Assembly (NCBI GenBank): GCA_024236155.1
Contig: JACKLA010000003.1
Location: 124,001-188,000 of the forward strand
Direction: 5' to 3'
Source: Sphingomonadaceae bacterium
GTDB lineage: Bacteria > Pseudomonadota > Alphaproteobacteria > Sphingomonadales > Sphingomonadaceae
DNA: 64,000 bases
A program made the position numbers and the translations under genes. The notes below the pieces were generated by a model. The model was not told the DNA's origin, searched no databases, and saw nothing but the letters and a program-made list of their open reading frames with translations. This document shows, piece after piece, positions 56,003 to 64,000 of this stretch. Within the stretch, counting starts at the first letter, position 1. Each line of letters begins with the position of its first letter.

Positions 56003-56713
56003 TCAGGCCAGCATCACGTCGCCGGCATGGATGGCACGAGTGGTGCCGTCTTCCAAGCGTAGCATGAGCGATCCATCTTCGGACAGCCCGGAAAAGGAAC
56101 CCGCCAGCCTGTCGCCTCCAGCATCGTGTACCGCAAGAGGCGTACCAAGCGGATGCGCCGCCGCGAGCCAGCGGTTGCGGATCGGGTCGAGCCCGAATTG
56201 TCGCCAGCGATCAAGTTCGCGTGAGACATGTCCAGCGAGCATGGTCGCAAAAAGTTCGCGATCAGGTGCCGGACCGATATCGCTCAACGCGGCCGTTTGG
56301 CGATCATCCAGCTTTGGAGCGGCGGCGAGATTGACCCCGATCCCCAGGATCACCGCCTTGCCCTCCCGCTCAAGCAGGATGCCGGACAATTTGCCGCCCG
56401 ACAACAACAGGTCGTTCGGCCATTTGATCTGCAACTGGCCGGGCTGCGGTAACAGGGGAACAATCGCCTCATAAAGCGCGAGGCTGGCAACCAGCGTCAG
56501 CGTGTGGACCGGAGGGTCTCCATCGGCCGGATGGACGACCGTCGAACCCATGAAGTTGCCATAGCCATCGAACCACTCGCGCCCTTGCCGACCGCGACCG
56601 GCAGTCTGGCGTTCCGCCACCAGCCAGTCTCCTTCGGGCACATATTCGCCGCCACGCAGCCTCGCAGCGAGGTCTGCATTGGTCGAACCGGTTTCGGCGA
56701 CGGTATGTATCAA
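56003..56713 (-). CDS. birA: Biotin--[acetyl-CoA-carboxylase] ligase (monofunctional BirA)
   Basis: 236 residues from the TTG that overlaps the nuoN stop (TTGA); the first codon is followed directly by the conserved [15 protein letters not shown], so a start elsewhere is unlikely. Motifs: [17 protein letters not shown] (biotinyl-5'-AMP loop), [20 protein letters not shown], and GIGVNL. The N-terminal DNA-binding domain of E. coli BirA is absent, so no repressor role. A C-terminal SH3-like part is kept. Confidence 0.94.
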   Translation of the reverse strand: MIHTVAETGSTNADLAARLRGGEYVPEGDWLVAERQTAGRGRQGREWFDGYGNFMGSTVVHPADGDPPVHTLTLVASLALYEAIVPLLPQPGQLQIKWPNDLLLSGGKLSGILLEREGKAVILGIGVNLAAAPKLDDRQTAALSDIGPAPDRELFATMLAGHVSRELDRWRQFGLDPIRNRWLAAAHPLGTPLAVHDAGGDRLAGSFSGLSEDGSLMLRLEDGTTRAIHAGDVMLA

Positions 56714-58173
56714 GCGGCGAAGAAGAGCGCGGCAGCCGCCCGATCCGCCCAACCACCCAGCCAGCTGGTCAGCAGGAAGCCGAGCGGCGAGACGAAGATC
56801 GTCGCCAGCGCCAGCACCACCCAGCTGGCCGTGTCGGACTTGCCTTCGACAACCTCGGCAGGCTCGTCGAAATACATGACCTTGACGATCTTGAGATAAT
56901 AGAACGCGCCGATCACGCTGGCTGCGATACCCAGCGCCGCGAGCACGATCAGGTCGGCATTCACCGCAGCCCGGAACACCACGAACTTGCCCCAGAAGCC
57001 CATCAGCGGCGGGATCCCGGCGAGGCTGAACATCATCACCGCGAGGCACAGCGCCAGAGCACCGTGCGACCGTGATAGGCCCGCAATATCGGCGATTTTC
57101 TCGACCTGGTTGCCTTGCGCATCGCGCAGCATCAGGACGGCCCCGAAACTGCCAATTGTCATCGCAACATAGAAGGCGAGATAGACCAGCATTCCGCTCG
57201 CGCCTTCCTGCGTACCGGCGGCAAGGCCGATCAGGATGAAGCCGACATTGTTGATCGAACTGTAGGCGAGCAGCCGCTTCAAGTTTTCCTGCCCGATCGC
57301 GCCAAGCGCACCGACCACGATCGAGGCAAGCGCCGCAAAGATCACGATCTGCCGCCACGCATCGACCTGCGTACCGAATGCATCCAGCGACATGCGCATG
57401 AGGATCGCAACCGCTGCAACCTTGGGCGCGGTTGCGAAGAAAGCCGTTACCGGTGTCGGCGCGCCTTCATAGACGTCCGGCGTCCACATGTGGAACGGCA
57501 CGGCGGCGATCTTGAACGCCAGGCCGGCGAGCACGAAGACCACGCCGAACAGCAACCCGCCAGACAGGCCATCGCTCATGGCAGCGCGGATCGACAGATA
57601 GTCGGTCGCCCCGGTGAAGCCGTAGACCAGGCTCATACCATAGAGCAGGATGCCCGATGCCAGCGCGCCCAGCACGAAATACTTGAGCCCGGCTTCCGCC
57701 GAACGGTCATCGCTGCGCGCAAAGCTGGCGAGGACATAGGACGACAGGCTCGACAGTTCGAGGCCGATATAGAGCGTCATCAGATCGACGGCCGAAACCA
57801 TCATGCCCATGCCAACTGCGCCGAAGATCATCAGCACCGGGTATTCCGGGCGATATTCACCGCTCTTGTCGAAGAAGCGCGGCGTCACGATCAGGCAGGC
57901 GATGGTTGCGACATAGATCAGGATCTTCGCGAAACCGCCAAAGGCGTCCATGCGATAGACGCCGCTGAATGCATCGCCACCCAATTCGAAGGCCGGATCG
58001 CACAGCAGGTGTGCGGTGAAGATACCGGCCCCGAACAGCGCAGTCACTGCAAGGATCGTCACCAGTCGCGCAGAGGGTTTGCCAGCAAACGCCGCAACCA
58101 TCAGCAAGATCAGACCACTGACCGAAAGGATGATTTCAGGCAGGGTGAAATAGAAGGAAGAAGCGTAGCTCAT
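56710..58173 (-). CDS. nuoN: NADH-quinone oxidoreductase subunit N
   Basis: 487 residues with 13-14 membrane helices. One of the three antiporter-like proton-pumping subunits of complex I. The helix-7/8 region has LVYGFTGATDYLSI and FKIAAVPFHMWTPDVYEGAPTPVTAF with the conserved Lys and His; LLAYSSINNVGFIL follows. The ATG shares one base with the nuoM stop, and the stop is overlapped by birA. Confidence 0.97.
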   Translation of the reverse strand: MSYASSFYFTLPEIILSVSGLILLMVAAFAGKPSARLVTILAVTALFGAGIFTAHLLCDPAFELGGDAFSGVYRMDAFGGFAKILIYVATIACLIVTPRFFDKSGEYRPEYPVLMIFGAVGMGMMVSAVDLMTLYIGLELSSLSSYVLASFARSDDRSAEAGLKYFVLGALASGILLYGMSLVYGFTGATDYLSIRAAMSDGLSGGLLFGVVFVLAGLAFKIAAVPFHMWTPDVYEGAPTPVTAFFATAPKVAAVAILMRMSLDAFGTQVDAWRQIVIFAALASIVVGALGAIGQENLKRLLAYSSINNVGFILIGLAAGTQEGASGMLVYLAFYVAMTIGSFGAVLMLRDAQGNQVEKIADIAGLSRSHGALALCLAVMMFSLAGIPPLMGFWGKFVVFRAAVNADLIVLAALGIAASVIGAFYYLKIVKVMYFDEPAEVVEGKSDTASWVVLALATIFVSPLGFLLTSWLGGWADRAAAALFFAA

Positions 58174-59738
58174 CAGTGCTCTCCCTCGCTTTCATGGCCT
58201 TCGCCGTGATCGCCTGAGGGTTCTATGTAGTTGGCGTTATGCTCACGCGGCGGCTTGGCTTCGAGCTTCGCATCACCGGCAGGTTCGGCACGCGCAAGCC
58301 GCGCATCGAGCGCCGCGATATCCTTGCGCATCGGGGCGAGGAAGCTTTCGGGGTATACGCCCATCCACAGCACCGCAGCGGCGATCGGACCAAGCATGAT
58401 CCACTCGCGCAGGTTGAGATCGGGCATGGCAGCCGCATCGGCGTTCTTCTGCTCGCCGAAAGCAACGCGGCGATAGAGGTAGAGCATATAGGCTGCGCCA
58501 AGGATGATGCCGGTCGTCAGCACGAATGTCGCGACGCTCGATACCTCGTAAACGCCCATCAGGCTGAGGAATTCGGCCACGAAGCCGCTGGTCCCCGGCA
58601 GGCCGATGCTCGCCATGGTGAACAGCAGGAAGAAGATCGCATATTGCGGCATGTTGATGGAGAGGCCGCCGTAACGGTCGATCTCGCGCGTGTGCAGCCG
58701 GTCGTAAATCACCCCGACGCACAGGAACAGCGCGCCGGAAACGAGGCCGTGGCTCAGCATCATCACCATCGCGCCTTCGAGGCCCTGCTGGTTGAAGGCG
58801 AACAGGCCCGCCGTCACGATCGCCATATGCGCGACCGAGGAATAGGCGATCAGCTTCTTCATATCGTGCTGCACCAGCGCGATAAGGCTGGTGATCACCA
58901 CCGCCGCCATCGACAGGCCGAGGATCAGCCACAGGAACTGCGCGCTGGCTTCGGGGAACATCGGCAGGCTGAAACGGATAAAGCCGTAACCGCCCATCTT
59001 GAGCAGAACACCGGCAAGGATGACCGAACCGGCGGTGGGCGCCTGAACGTGCGCATCAGGCAACCAGGTGTGGACCGGCCACATCGGCATCTTCACCGCA
59101 AAACTGGCGAAGAAGGCGAGCCACAACCAGGTCTGCGCACCGGCCGGGAAGTCATACTGCATCAGCGTCGGGATATCGGTCGTGCCCGACTGGTGCACCA
59201 TCCACAGCATGGCGATAAGCATCAGCACCGAACCGAGCAGCGTGTAGAGAAAGAACTTATACGACGCATAAATGCGGTTATCGCCGCCCCAGATGCCGAT
59301 GATCAGGTACATCGGGATCAGGCCTGCCTCGAAGAAGATGTAGAACAGGAACAGGTCCTGCGCGGCGAACACACCGATCATCAGCAGTTCCATGAACAGG
59401 AACGCCGCCATGTATTCGCCCACACGCTTGGTGATCGATTCCCAGCTGGCGAGGATGCAGATCGGCATCAGGAACACGCTGAGTACGATCAGCATCAGCG
59501 CGATGCCGTCGATACCGAGGGCATATTTGAACCCTGCGAACAGATCCTCGCTCTCGACGAACTGCCACTGCGCGCCGCCGATATCGTAATTGAGCCACAG
59601 CAAGATGCCGAGCGCGAGATTGACCAGCGTTGCCACCAGCGCAGTCCAGCGCGCGCCGTTGTCGCTCAGGAACAGGCAGGCGATGGCCGCGACCAGCGGC
59701 ACACCGAGCATTGCGGAAAGGATCGGGAAACCGCCCAT
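58173..59738 (-). CDS. nuoM: NADH-quinone oxidoreductase subunit M
   Basis: 521 residues. Antiporter-like subunit with the conserved helix-5 glutamate in FLFMELLMIGVFAAQDLFLFYIFFEAGLIPMYL and the lysine segment FASFAVKMPMWPVHTWLPDAHVQAPTAGSV. The C-terminus carries a hydrophilic tail of about 50 residues (LEAKPPREHNANYIEPSGDHGEGHESEGEH) that is His/Glu-rich and not part of the usual core. Start and stop each share one base with the neighbouring nuoL and nuoN. Confidence 0.97.
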   Translation of the reverse strand: MGGFPILSAMLGVPLVAAIACLFLSDNGARWTALVATLVNLALGILLWLNYDIGGAQWQFVESEDLFAGFKYALGIDGIALMLIVLSVFLMPICILASWESITKRVGEYMAAFLFMELLMIGVFAAQDLFLFYIFFEAGLIPMYLIIGIWGGDNRIYASYKFFLYTLLGSVLMLIAMLWMVHQSGTTDIPTLMQYDFPAGAQTWLWLAFFASFAVKMPMWPVHTWLPDAHVQAPTAGSVILAGVLLKMGGYGFIRFSLPMFPEASAQFLWLILGLSMAAVVITSLIALVQHDMKKLIAYSSVAHMAIVTAGLFAFNQQGLEGAMVMMLSHGLVSGALFLCVGVIYDRLHTREIDRYGGLSINMPQYAIFFLLFTMASIGLPGTSGFVAEFLSLMGVYEVSSVATFVLTTGIILGAAYMLYLYRRVAFGEQKNADAAAMPDLNLREWIMLGPIAAAVLWMGVYPESFLAPMRKDIAALDARLARAEPAGDAKLEAKPPREHNANYIEPSGDHGEGHESEGEH

Positions 59739-61729
59739 TACATCAAAATCCAGGTGATTGCCGCGACCAGGCCGAGAAGCATGATCAGCGCATAGCTAGT
59801 GAGGTATCCGGACTGGACGCGCTTGGCGACGCCCACCCCGCGCTCGACAACCCATGCCGCGCCGTTCGGGCCAAAGCGGTCGATGATACCGACATCGCCC
59901 TTCTGCCAGAACTGCCGACCGATCCAGAACGCAGGCTTCACGAACACGAGATTGTAGAGCTCGTCGAAATACCACTTGTTGTAGAGGAAGGCGTGCAGGC
60001 TGCGGAATTGCGCCACGAACTTGCCGGGGATGCTGGTGTCCTTGATATAGGCGAACCAGGCGATCACGAAACCGAGCACCATAACGATGGTCGCGGCATA
60101 TTTCACAAGCACCGGCGCGTTGTGCAGCGCATGGATCAGCGGCTCGTTGTAGAAAATCGAACTGCCCCAGAACTCCGCACTGTCGACGAAGGCGCGGTTG
60201 AACACGAAGCCTGCCGCAATTGCGCCGAGGCTGAGCACGCCGAGCGGGATCAGCATTGAGACCGGGCTTTCGTGCGGGTGGTAACCGCCCGTCGTGTCCT
60301 CGCCCGCCTGTGCAGGCGTCTTGTGCACAGTGTGCTGGATATGCTCGCTCTCGATCCAGCGCGGCTTGCCCCAGAAGGTGAGGAACATCAGGCGCCAGCT
60401 GTAGAAGCTGGTCAGCAGCGCGGCGAAAGTGCCCATCCAGAAAGCGAACTGGCCCGTTTCGGTGCCGCGCGCAAACGCCACCTCGAGGATCGCATCCTTC
60501 GAGTGGAAACCGGCAAAGCCGATATGCAGCGCGACAACGCCGACACCGGTGATCGCCAGCGTACCCATCATCATCGCCCAGAAGGTGAGCGGGATCTTCT
60601 TACGCAGGCCGCCGTAATAACGCATGTCCTGCTCGTGATGCATCGAATGGATCACCGAGCCCGCACCGAGGAACAGCAGCGCCTTGAAGAAGGCATGGGT
60701 GAACAGGTGGAACATCGCCACGCCATAGGCACCAACGCCTGCGGCAAAGAACATATAGCCGAGCTGGCTACAGGTCGAATAGGCGATGACACGCTTGATA
60801 TCCCACTGCGTCGTGCCGACGGTCGCGGCGAAGATACAAGTGGCCGCACCGATGAAGGTGACGAGGCCGAGCGCGACAGGCGCAGTCTCGAACATCGGTG
60901 ACAGGCGGCAGACCATGAACACACCCGCAGTCACCATGGTCGCGGCGTGGATCAGTGCGGAAACCGGGGTCGGGCCTTCCATCGCGTCGGGCAGCCAGGT
61001 GTGCAGGCCCAGCTGCGCGGACTTACCCATCGCGCCGATGAACAGCAGGATGCACAAAATATCCATCGTGTTGAGGCGCATGCCCATGAAGGTGATCGCA
61101 CTGCCGCTCATCACTGGTGCCGCTTCGAGGATCTCCGGGATCGAGACTGTGCCGAATACGAGGAAAGTACCGAAGATGCCGAGCATGAAGCCAAGGTCAC
61201 CCACGCGGTTGACCACGAAGGCCTTGATCGCGGCGGCATTGGCCGAAGGCTTGCGGAACCAGAAACCGATCAGCAGATACGATGCGAGGCCAACACCTTC
61301 CCAACCGAAGAACATCTGCACCAGGTTGTCGGCAGTCACCAGCATCAGCATGGCGAAGGTGAACAGGCTGAGATAGGCGAAGAAGCGCGGCTGGTCCGGA
61401 TCTTCCTCCATATAGCCCCAGCTATAGAGATGGACGAGCGCGGAGACGGTGGTGATCACCACCAGCATGACAGCCGTCAGCGTGTCGACCCGAAGTGCCC
61501 AGTCGAAGCTGAGTGTGCCCGACTGCACCCATTGCAGCACCGGCACCACTTGCGGCTCGACCGTACCGGCCACGAAGCCGAGGAAGATCGGCCAGCTGAG
61601 CGCGCAGCTGATGAACAGCGCACCGGTCGTGATCGACTTGGTGAACACCGCCGGGGCTGCCTTGTTGGTCAGCCCGCCGACGATCGCCGCGAGCAGCGGC
61701 AGAAATACGATGGCCAGGATAGGATGCAC
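59738..61729 (-). CDS. nuoL: NADH-quinone oxidoreductase subunit L
   Basis: 663 residues from a GTG at 61729; CGGAGG stands about 8 nt upstream, and [19 protein letters not shown] is a normal NuoL start. An upstream start at 61780 would translate an intergenic repeat. Contains [55 protein letters not shown] and the long C-terminal lateral helix region of NuoL. Stop shares a base with the nuoM ATG. Confidence 0.96.
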   Translation of the reverse strand: MHPILAIVFLPLLAAIVGGLTNKAAPAVFTKSITTGALFISCALSWPIFLGFVAGTVEPQVVPVLQWVQSGTLSFDWALRVDTLTAVMLVVITTVSALVHLYSWGYMEEDPDQPRFFAYLSLFTFAMLMLVTADNLVQMFFGWEGVGLASYLLIGFWFRKPSANAAAIKAFVVNRVGDLGFMLGIFGTFLVFGTVSIPEILEAAPVMSGSAITFMGMRLNTMDILCILLFIGAMGKSAQLGLHTWLPDAMEGPTPVSALIHAATMVTAGVFMVCRLSPMFETAPVALGLVTFIGAATCIFAATVGTTQWDIKRVIAYSTCSQLGYMFFAAGVGAYGVAMFHLFTHAFFKALLFLGAGSVIHSMHHEQDMRYYGGLRKKIPLTFWAMMMGTLAITGVGVVALHIGFAGFHSKDAILEVAFARGTETGQFAFWMGTFAALLTSFYSWRLMFLTFWGKPRWIESEHIQHTVHKTPAQAGEDTTGGYHPHESPVSMLIPLGVLSLGAIAAGFVFNRAFVDSAEFWGSSIFYNEPLIHALHNAPVLVKYAATIVMVLGFVIAWFAYIKDTSIPGKFVAQFRSLHAFLYNKWYFDELYNLVFVKPAFWIGRQFWQKGDVGIIDRFGPNGAAWVVERGVGVAKRVQSGYLTSYALIMLLGLVAAITWILM

Positions 61730-61742
61730 CTCAGCAACCTCC

Positions 61743-61810
61743 GTTCGGGCTGAGCTTGTCGAAGCCCATGGGTGTTGCACTTGCGTCCTTCGACAGGCTC
61801 AGGACGAGCG
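61743..61810. repeat. Imperfect inverted repeat between nuoK and nuoL
   Basis: CTGAGCTTGTCGAAG in the arm at 61743-61766 is the near complement of CTTCGACAGGCTCAG in the arm at 61788-61810, with few mismatches. Sequences of the type CTTCGACA(A/G)GCTCAG occur as intergenic palindromes in many sphingomonad genomes, to my knowledge. Here it splits the otherwise tightly packed nuoK-nuoL junction. Confidence 0.75.
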
Positions 61811-61831
61811 GGAATGGGGTATACATCGAAA

Positions 61832-62137
61832 TCACCCCTTCATCCGGCTGGGATCGTCGACCGCGATGGTGCCGCGGCCTCGGAAATAGATGACGAGAAT
61901 GGCGAGCCCGATGGCGGCTTCACCCGCTGCAACGGTCAGAACGAACATGGCGAAGACCTGCCCGACGAGATCGTTCAGCTCGGCACTGAACGCGACGAGA
62001 TTGAGGTTCACGCTCAGCAGGATCAGCTCGATCGCCATCAGGATGACGATGATGTTCTTCCGGTTAAGGAAGATGCCGAGCACACCGAGCACGAACAGGA
62101 TCGCGCTGACGACAAGATAGTGTTCGATGCCGATCAC
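61832..62137 (-). CDS. nuoK: NADH-quinone oxidoreductase subunit K
   Basis: 101 residues with three membrane helices. Conserved acidic residues in [21 protein letters not shown] and [17 protein letters not shown], both needed for proton transfer in complex I. Starts [18 protein letters not shown] as usual. Overlaps nuoJ by 4 nt; a repeat of about 100 bp separates it from nuoL. Confidence 0.98.
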   Translation of the reverse strand: MIGIEHYLVVSAILFVLGVLGIFLNRKNIIVILMAIELILLSVNLNLVAFSAELNDLVGQVFAMFVLTVAAGEAAIGLAILVIYFRGRGTIAVDDPSRMKG

Positions 62138-62757
62138 AGCTCGACCCCCTGCCCTACCTCGGGCCGTTTCATAACCGTTGCGTCTTCCGGACGGCGCGAG
62201 TTCTGCTTGGTGATGTTCTGGTGACCGCGCAGCGTCTTGGGCGGGCGGTGCGTCAGCACGATCGCGCCGACCATCGCCACCAGCAGGATGATCCCGGCGG
62301 TTTCGAACAGGAACAGGTATTTGCTGTAAAGCAGCGCGCCGAGGCTTTCGATATTGCTTTCACCCATGCGGGGGGCGCCCACACCGCTCGGCTCACCCAG
62401 CTGGATCGCGCCGATCTTGTAGGCACCGAGCCCCAGCACCAGTTCCGCCAGCAGGATCAGGGCAACGACCAGCCCGAGCGGGAAGTTGCGCACGAAACCG
62501 GCGCGCAGTTCAGCGAAATCGATGTCGAGCATCATCACCACGAACAGGAACAGCACCGCAACCGCGCCGACGTAAACCACGACCAGCAGCATCGCGATGA
62601 ATTCTGCGCCGACAAGCACCATCAGCCCCGCCGCGTTGAAGAAGGCGAGGATCAGCCATAGCACCGAGTGGACCGGGTTTTTCGCCGTGATCACCATCAC
62701 CGCGCTGGCGATGACGAGGAATGCGAAGAGGTAGAAGGCAAGCATCTGGATCAGCAT
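62134..62757 (-). CDS. nuoJ: NADH-quinone oxidoreductase subunit J
   Basis: 207 residues with five membrane helices. The conserved helix-3 segment is [20 protein letters not shown], which contains the pi-bulge region linked to the quinone signal. The C-terminal tail ([28 protein letters not shown]) is typical for alphaproteobacteria. 12 nt separate it from nuoI. Confidence 0.97.
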   Translation of the reverse strand: MLIQMLAFYLFAFLVIASAVMVITAKNPVHSVLWLILAFFNAAGLMVLVGAEFIAMLLVVVYVGAVAVLFLFVVMMLDIDFAELRAGFVRNFPLGLVVALILLAELVLGLGAYKIGAIQLGEPSGVGAPRMGESNIESLGALLYSKYLFLFETAGIILLVAMVGAIVLTHRPPKTLRGHQNITKQNSRRPEDATVMKRPEVGQGVEL

Positions 62758-62769
62758 GTCGCGCGGCCC

Positions 62770-63258
62770 CTATCGATAGGGCGCATCGGCTTCAAGGTTC
62801 GCGGCAATCGCCCGCTCCCACTTGTCCCCGTTCGCCAGCAGTTTCGCCTTGTCGTAGAGCAGTTCCTCGCGCGTTTCGGTCGCGTATTCGAAGTTCGGCC
62901 CTTCGACGATTGCATCCACCGGGCAGGCTTCCTGGCAGAAGCCGCAATAGATGCATTTGGTCATGTCGATGTCATAACGCGTGGTGCGGCGGCTGCCATC
63001 TTCGCGCGGTTCGCTCTCGATGGTGATCGCCTGCGCCGGGCAGACCGCCTCGCACAGCTTGCAGGCGATGCAGCGTTCTTCCCCATTGGGATAGCGGCGC
63101 AACGCATGCTCACCGCGAAAACGCGGGCTGAGCGGGTTCTTCTCAAACGGATAGTTGATCGTCACCTTGGGCTTGAAGAAGTACTTCAGCGTGAGGGCGT
63201 GCGCCTTCACGAACTCCCACAGGGTGAACGATTTGATGAGGTGGGCGACGGTGGTCAT
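62770..63258 (-). CDS. nuoI: NADH-quinone oxidoreductase subunit I
   Basis: 162 residues. Peripheral-arm subunit carrying clusters N6a and N6b: [12 protein letters not shown] and [16 protein letters not shown], each with four cysteines. Also [16 protein letters not shown] and [13 protein letters not shown]. Passes electrons towards quinone. ATG overlaps the nuoH stop by 4 nt. Confidence 0.98.
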   Translation of the reverse strand: MTTVAHLIKSFTLWEFVKAHALTLKYFFKPKVTINYPFEKNPLSPRFRGEHALRRYPNGEERCIACKLCEAVCPAQAITIESEPREDGSRRTTRYDIDMTKCIYCGFCQEACPVDAIVEGPNFEYATETREELLYDKAKLLANGDKWERAIAANLEADAPYR

Positions 63259-64000
63259 GCCAGACGCTCCAAGTCAGATTCTGAGAAGCAATCGCCCATC
63301 ATCGCGACTTCGCCCTGCTGGTAAGCGAGGATAGAGCCCGGTCCATCGTCGGACATCACATCTGTGACAGCCAAGCCAAGATAGAAGGGATTCTTTCCGT
63401 CAGCCTTCTTCAGTGAGCCGCTACCGCCGAATCCATTGCTCTCGACCATCTCAAATTCGTAGTTGCCCTCAAATCGAGCAGGAAATTTTATTTCGAGGCT
63501 TTTGTTATCGCTGTCGACCCAGTCTCGCTTGAGGTAGACATTCGTAGCCTTGCCAGTCCTCCCCGCGGAAGCCGCATATTCGTCGGTCGATACCAACCGA
63601 CAGACAGAAGTCGCATCCATACTTACTAGATCATTTTGCTGCGGAATGCCGCTCGCGACGCGTGCCTGATCGTCATACCTTGTCAGCATCAGATACCCGC
63701 TCACCAGGAACACGAAGATCAGGCTCATCGGCAGGAACACCTTCCAGCCCAGCCGCATGAGCTGATCATAGCGGTAGCGCGGGACTGTCGCCATGACCCA
63801 GCTGAACATGAAGAAGAAGAACAGGATCTTCGCGAACAGCCACACGATGCCGGGGATGTCGAACCACGGGATCAGGTCGATATCGAGCGGCGGCAGCCAC
63901 CCACCGAAGAACAGCAGCGCGTTGAGCGTGCACATCAGCAGGATATTGGCATATTCGCCGAGCCAGAACAGCGCGAAGCTCATCGAGCTGTATTCGGTCT
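63255..64000 (-). CDS. nuoH: NADH-quinone oxidoreductase subunit H, C-terminal part, with an unusual C-terminal extension
   Basis: Partial gene; the start lies beyond the right edge. The part near the edge reads [19 protein letters not shown], then [43 protein letters not shown], the normal end of NuoH, the quinone-chamber subunit. NuoH usually stops soon after this last helix. Here about 140 more residues follow (genomic 63255-63680), hydrophilic, with two cysteines and no membrane helix. With the basic [13 protein letters not shown] loop on the cytoplasmic side, the extension should face the periplasm. Its DNA is visibly less GC-rich than its surroundings. The frame stays open to a stop that overlaps nuoI. 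Confidence 0.93.
   Translation of the reverse strand, partial: TEYSSMSFALFWLGEYANILLMCTLNALLFFGGWLPPLDIDLIPWFDIPGIVWLFAKILFFFFMFSWVMATVPRYRYDQLMRLGWKVFLPMSLIFVFLVSGYLMLTRYDDQARVASGIPQQNDLVSMDATSVCRLVSTDEYAASAGRTGKATNVYLKRDWVDSDNKSLEIKFPARFEGNYEFEMVESNGFGGSGSLKKADGKNPFYLGLAVTDVMSDDGPGSILAYQQGEVAMMGDCFSESDLERLA

Noticed and set aside
58239..59795. 518-codon frame opposite nuoM
   Set aside because: Extremely His/Arg/Asp-rich shadow of a membrane protein gene.

Overview
The window reads as chromosomal backbone of an alphaproteobacterium of the order Sphingomonadales, most likely family Erythrobacteraceae (Erythrobacter/Altererythrobacter/Qipengyuania type). The evidence is protein style and organisation: an alphaproteobacterial LexA with a GTTC-N7-GTTC operator, a PdhB with an N-terminal lipoyl domain, TrmFO, hpd with a VOC partner, DUF1178 and DUF1467 genes, and a nuo operon running into birA-coaX-rnj. 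GC is high and genes are tightly packed with many 1-4 nt start/stop overlaps. There is no CRISPR array, transposase or prophage gene.

Layout. 1-11.3 kb: tail of ispF, a cinA-type deamidase, lipA-ratA (coupled, minus), a beta-carbonic anhydrase, a NYN-LOTUS RNase-like gene, a secreted helical-repeat protein, gyrA, a TauD-like dioxygenase, a YhhN-family membrane protein, a 330-bp spacer with a long perfect inverted repeat, and trmFO. 11.3-19.1 kb: a small EF-hand protein, a squalene/phytoene-synthase-like protein without catalytic aspartates, and two divergent, paralogous TadG-TadE-TadE cassettes. 19.2-29.9 kb: pdhB, pdhA, ftsB; hpd plus a VOC enzyme; an MFS transporter; a rearranged tRNA-Arg(CCT) locus; DUF1178, nitrilase, grxC; a small heat-shock protein; pyrG. 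29.9-43.9 kb: secG, tpiA, a ppiD-type chaperone, a trp cluster (trpE, lipoprotein glycosidase, pip, trpG, trpD, trpC), moaC-moeA, SOS-regulated lexA and comEC. 43.9-53.6 kb: gltX, gltA, then a group built around degenerate phosphosignalling proteins: a histidine-kinase-like protein without its phospho-histidine, a DUF2336-like protein, an unknown two-part membrane protein, an Hpt-like protein without its histidine, and an 872-residue coiled-coil membrane protein. 53.6-64 kb: rnj, coaX, birA and nuoN-M-L-K-J-I-H on the minus strand.

Function. Most genes are housekeeping: isoprenoid, lipoate, tryptophan and molybdopterin synthesis, pyruvate oxidation into the TCA cycle, complex I, tRNA charging and modification, RNA decay, SOS control. 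The accessory interest lies in five places: the duplicated Tad-like surface cassettes with Ca-binding-like loops in the middle TadE proteins; the tRNA-Arg locus with a 3'-end repeat and a broken second copy; the phosphosignalling-like cluster without phospho-histidines; the unusual NuoH C-terminal extension of about 140 residues in a visibly lower-GC stretch; and the intergenic inverted repeats at 9.7 and 61.7 kb. I see no clearly new defence or mobile system.
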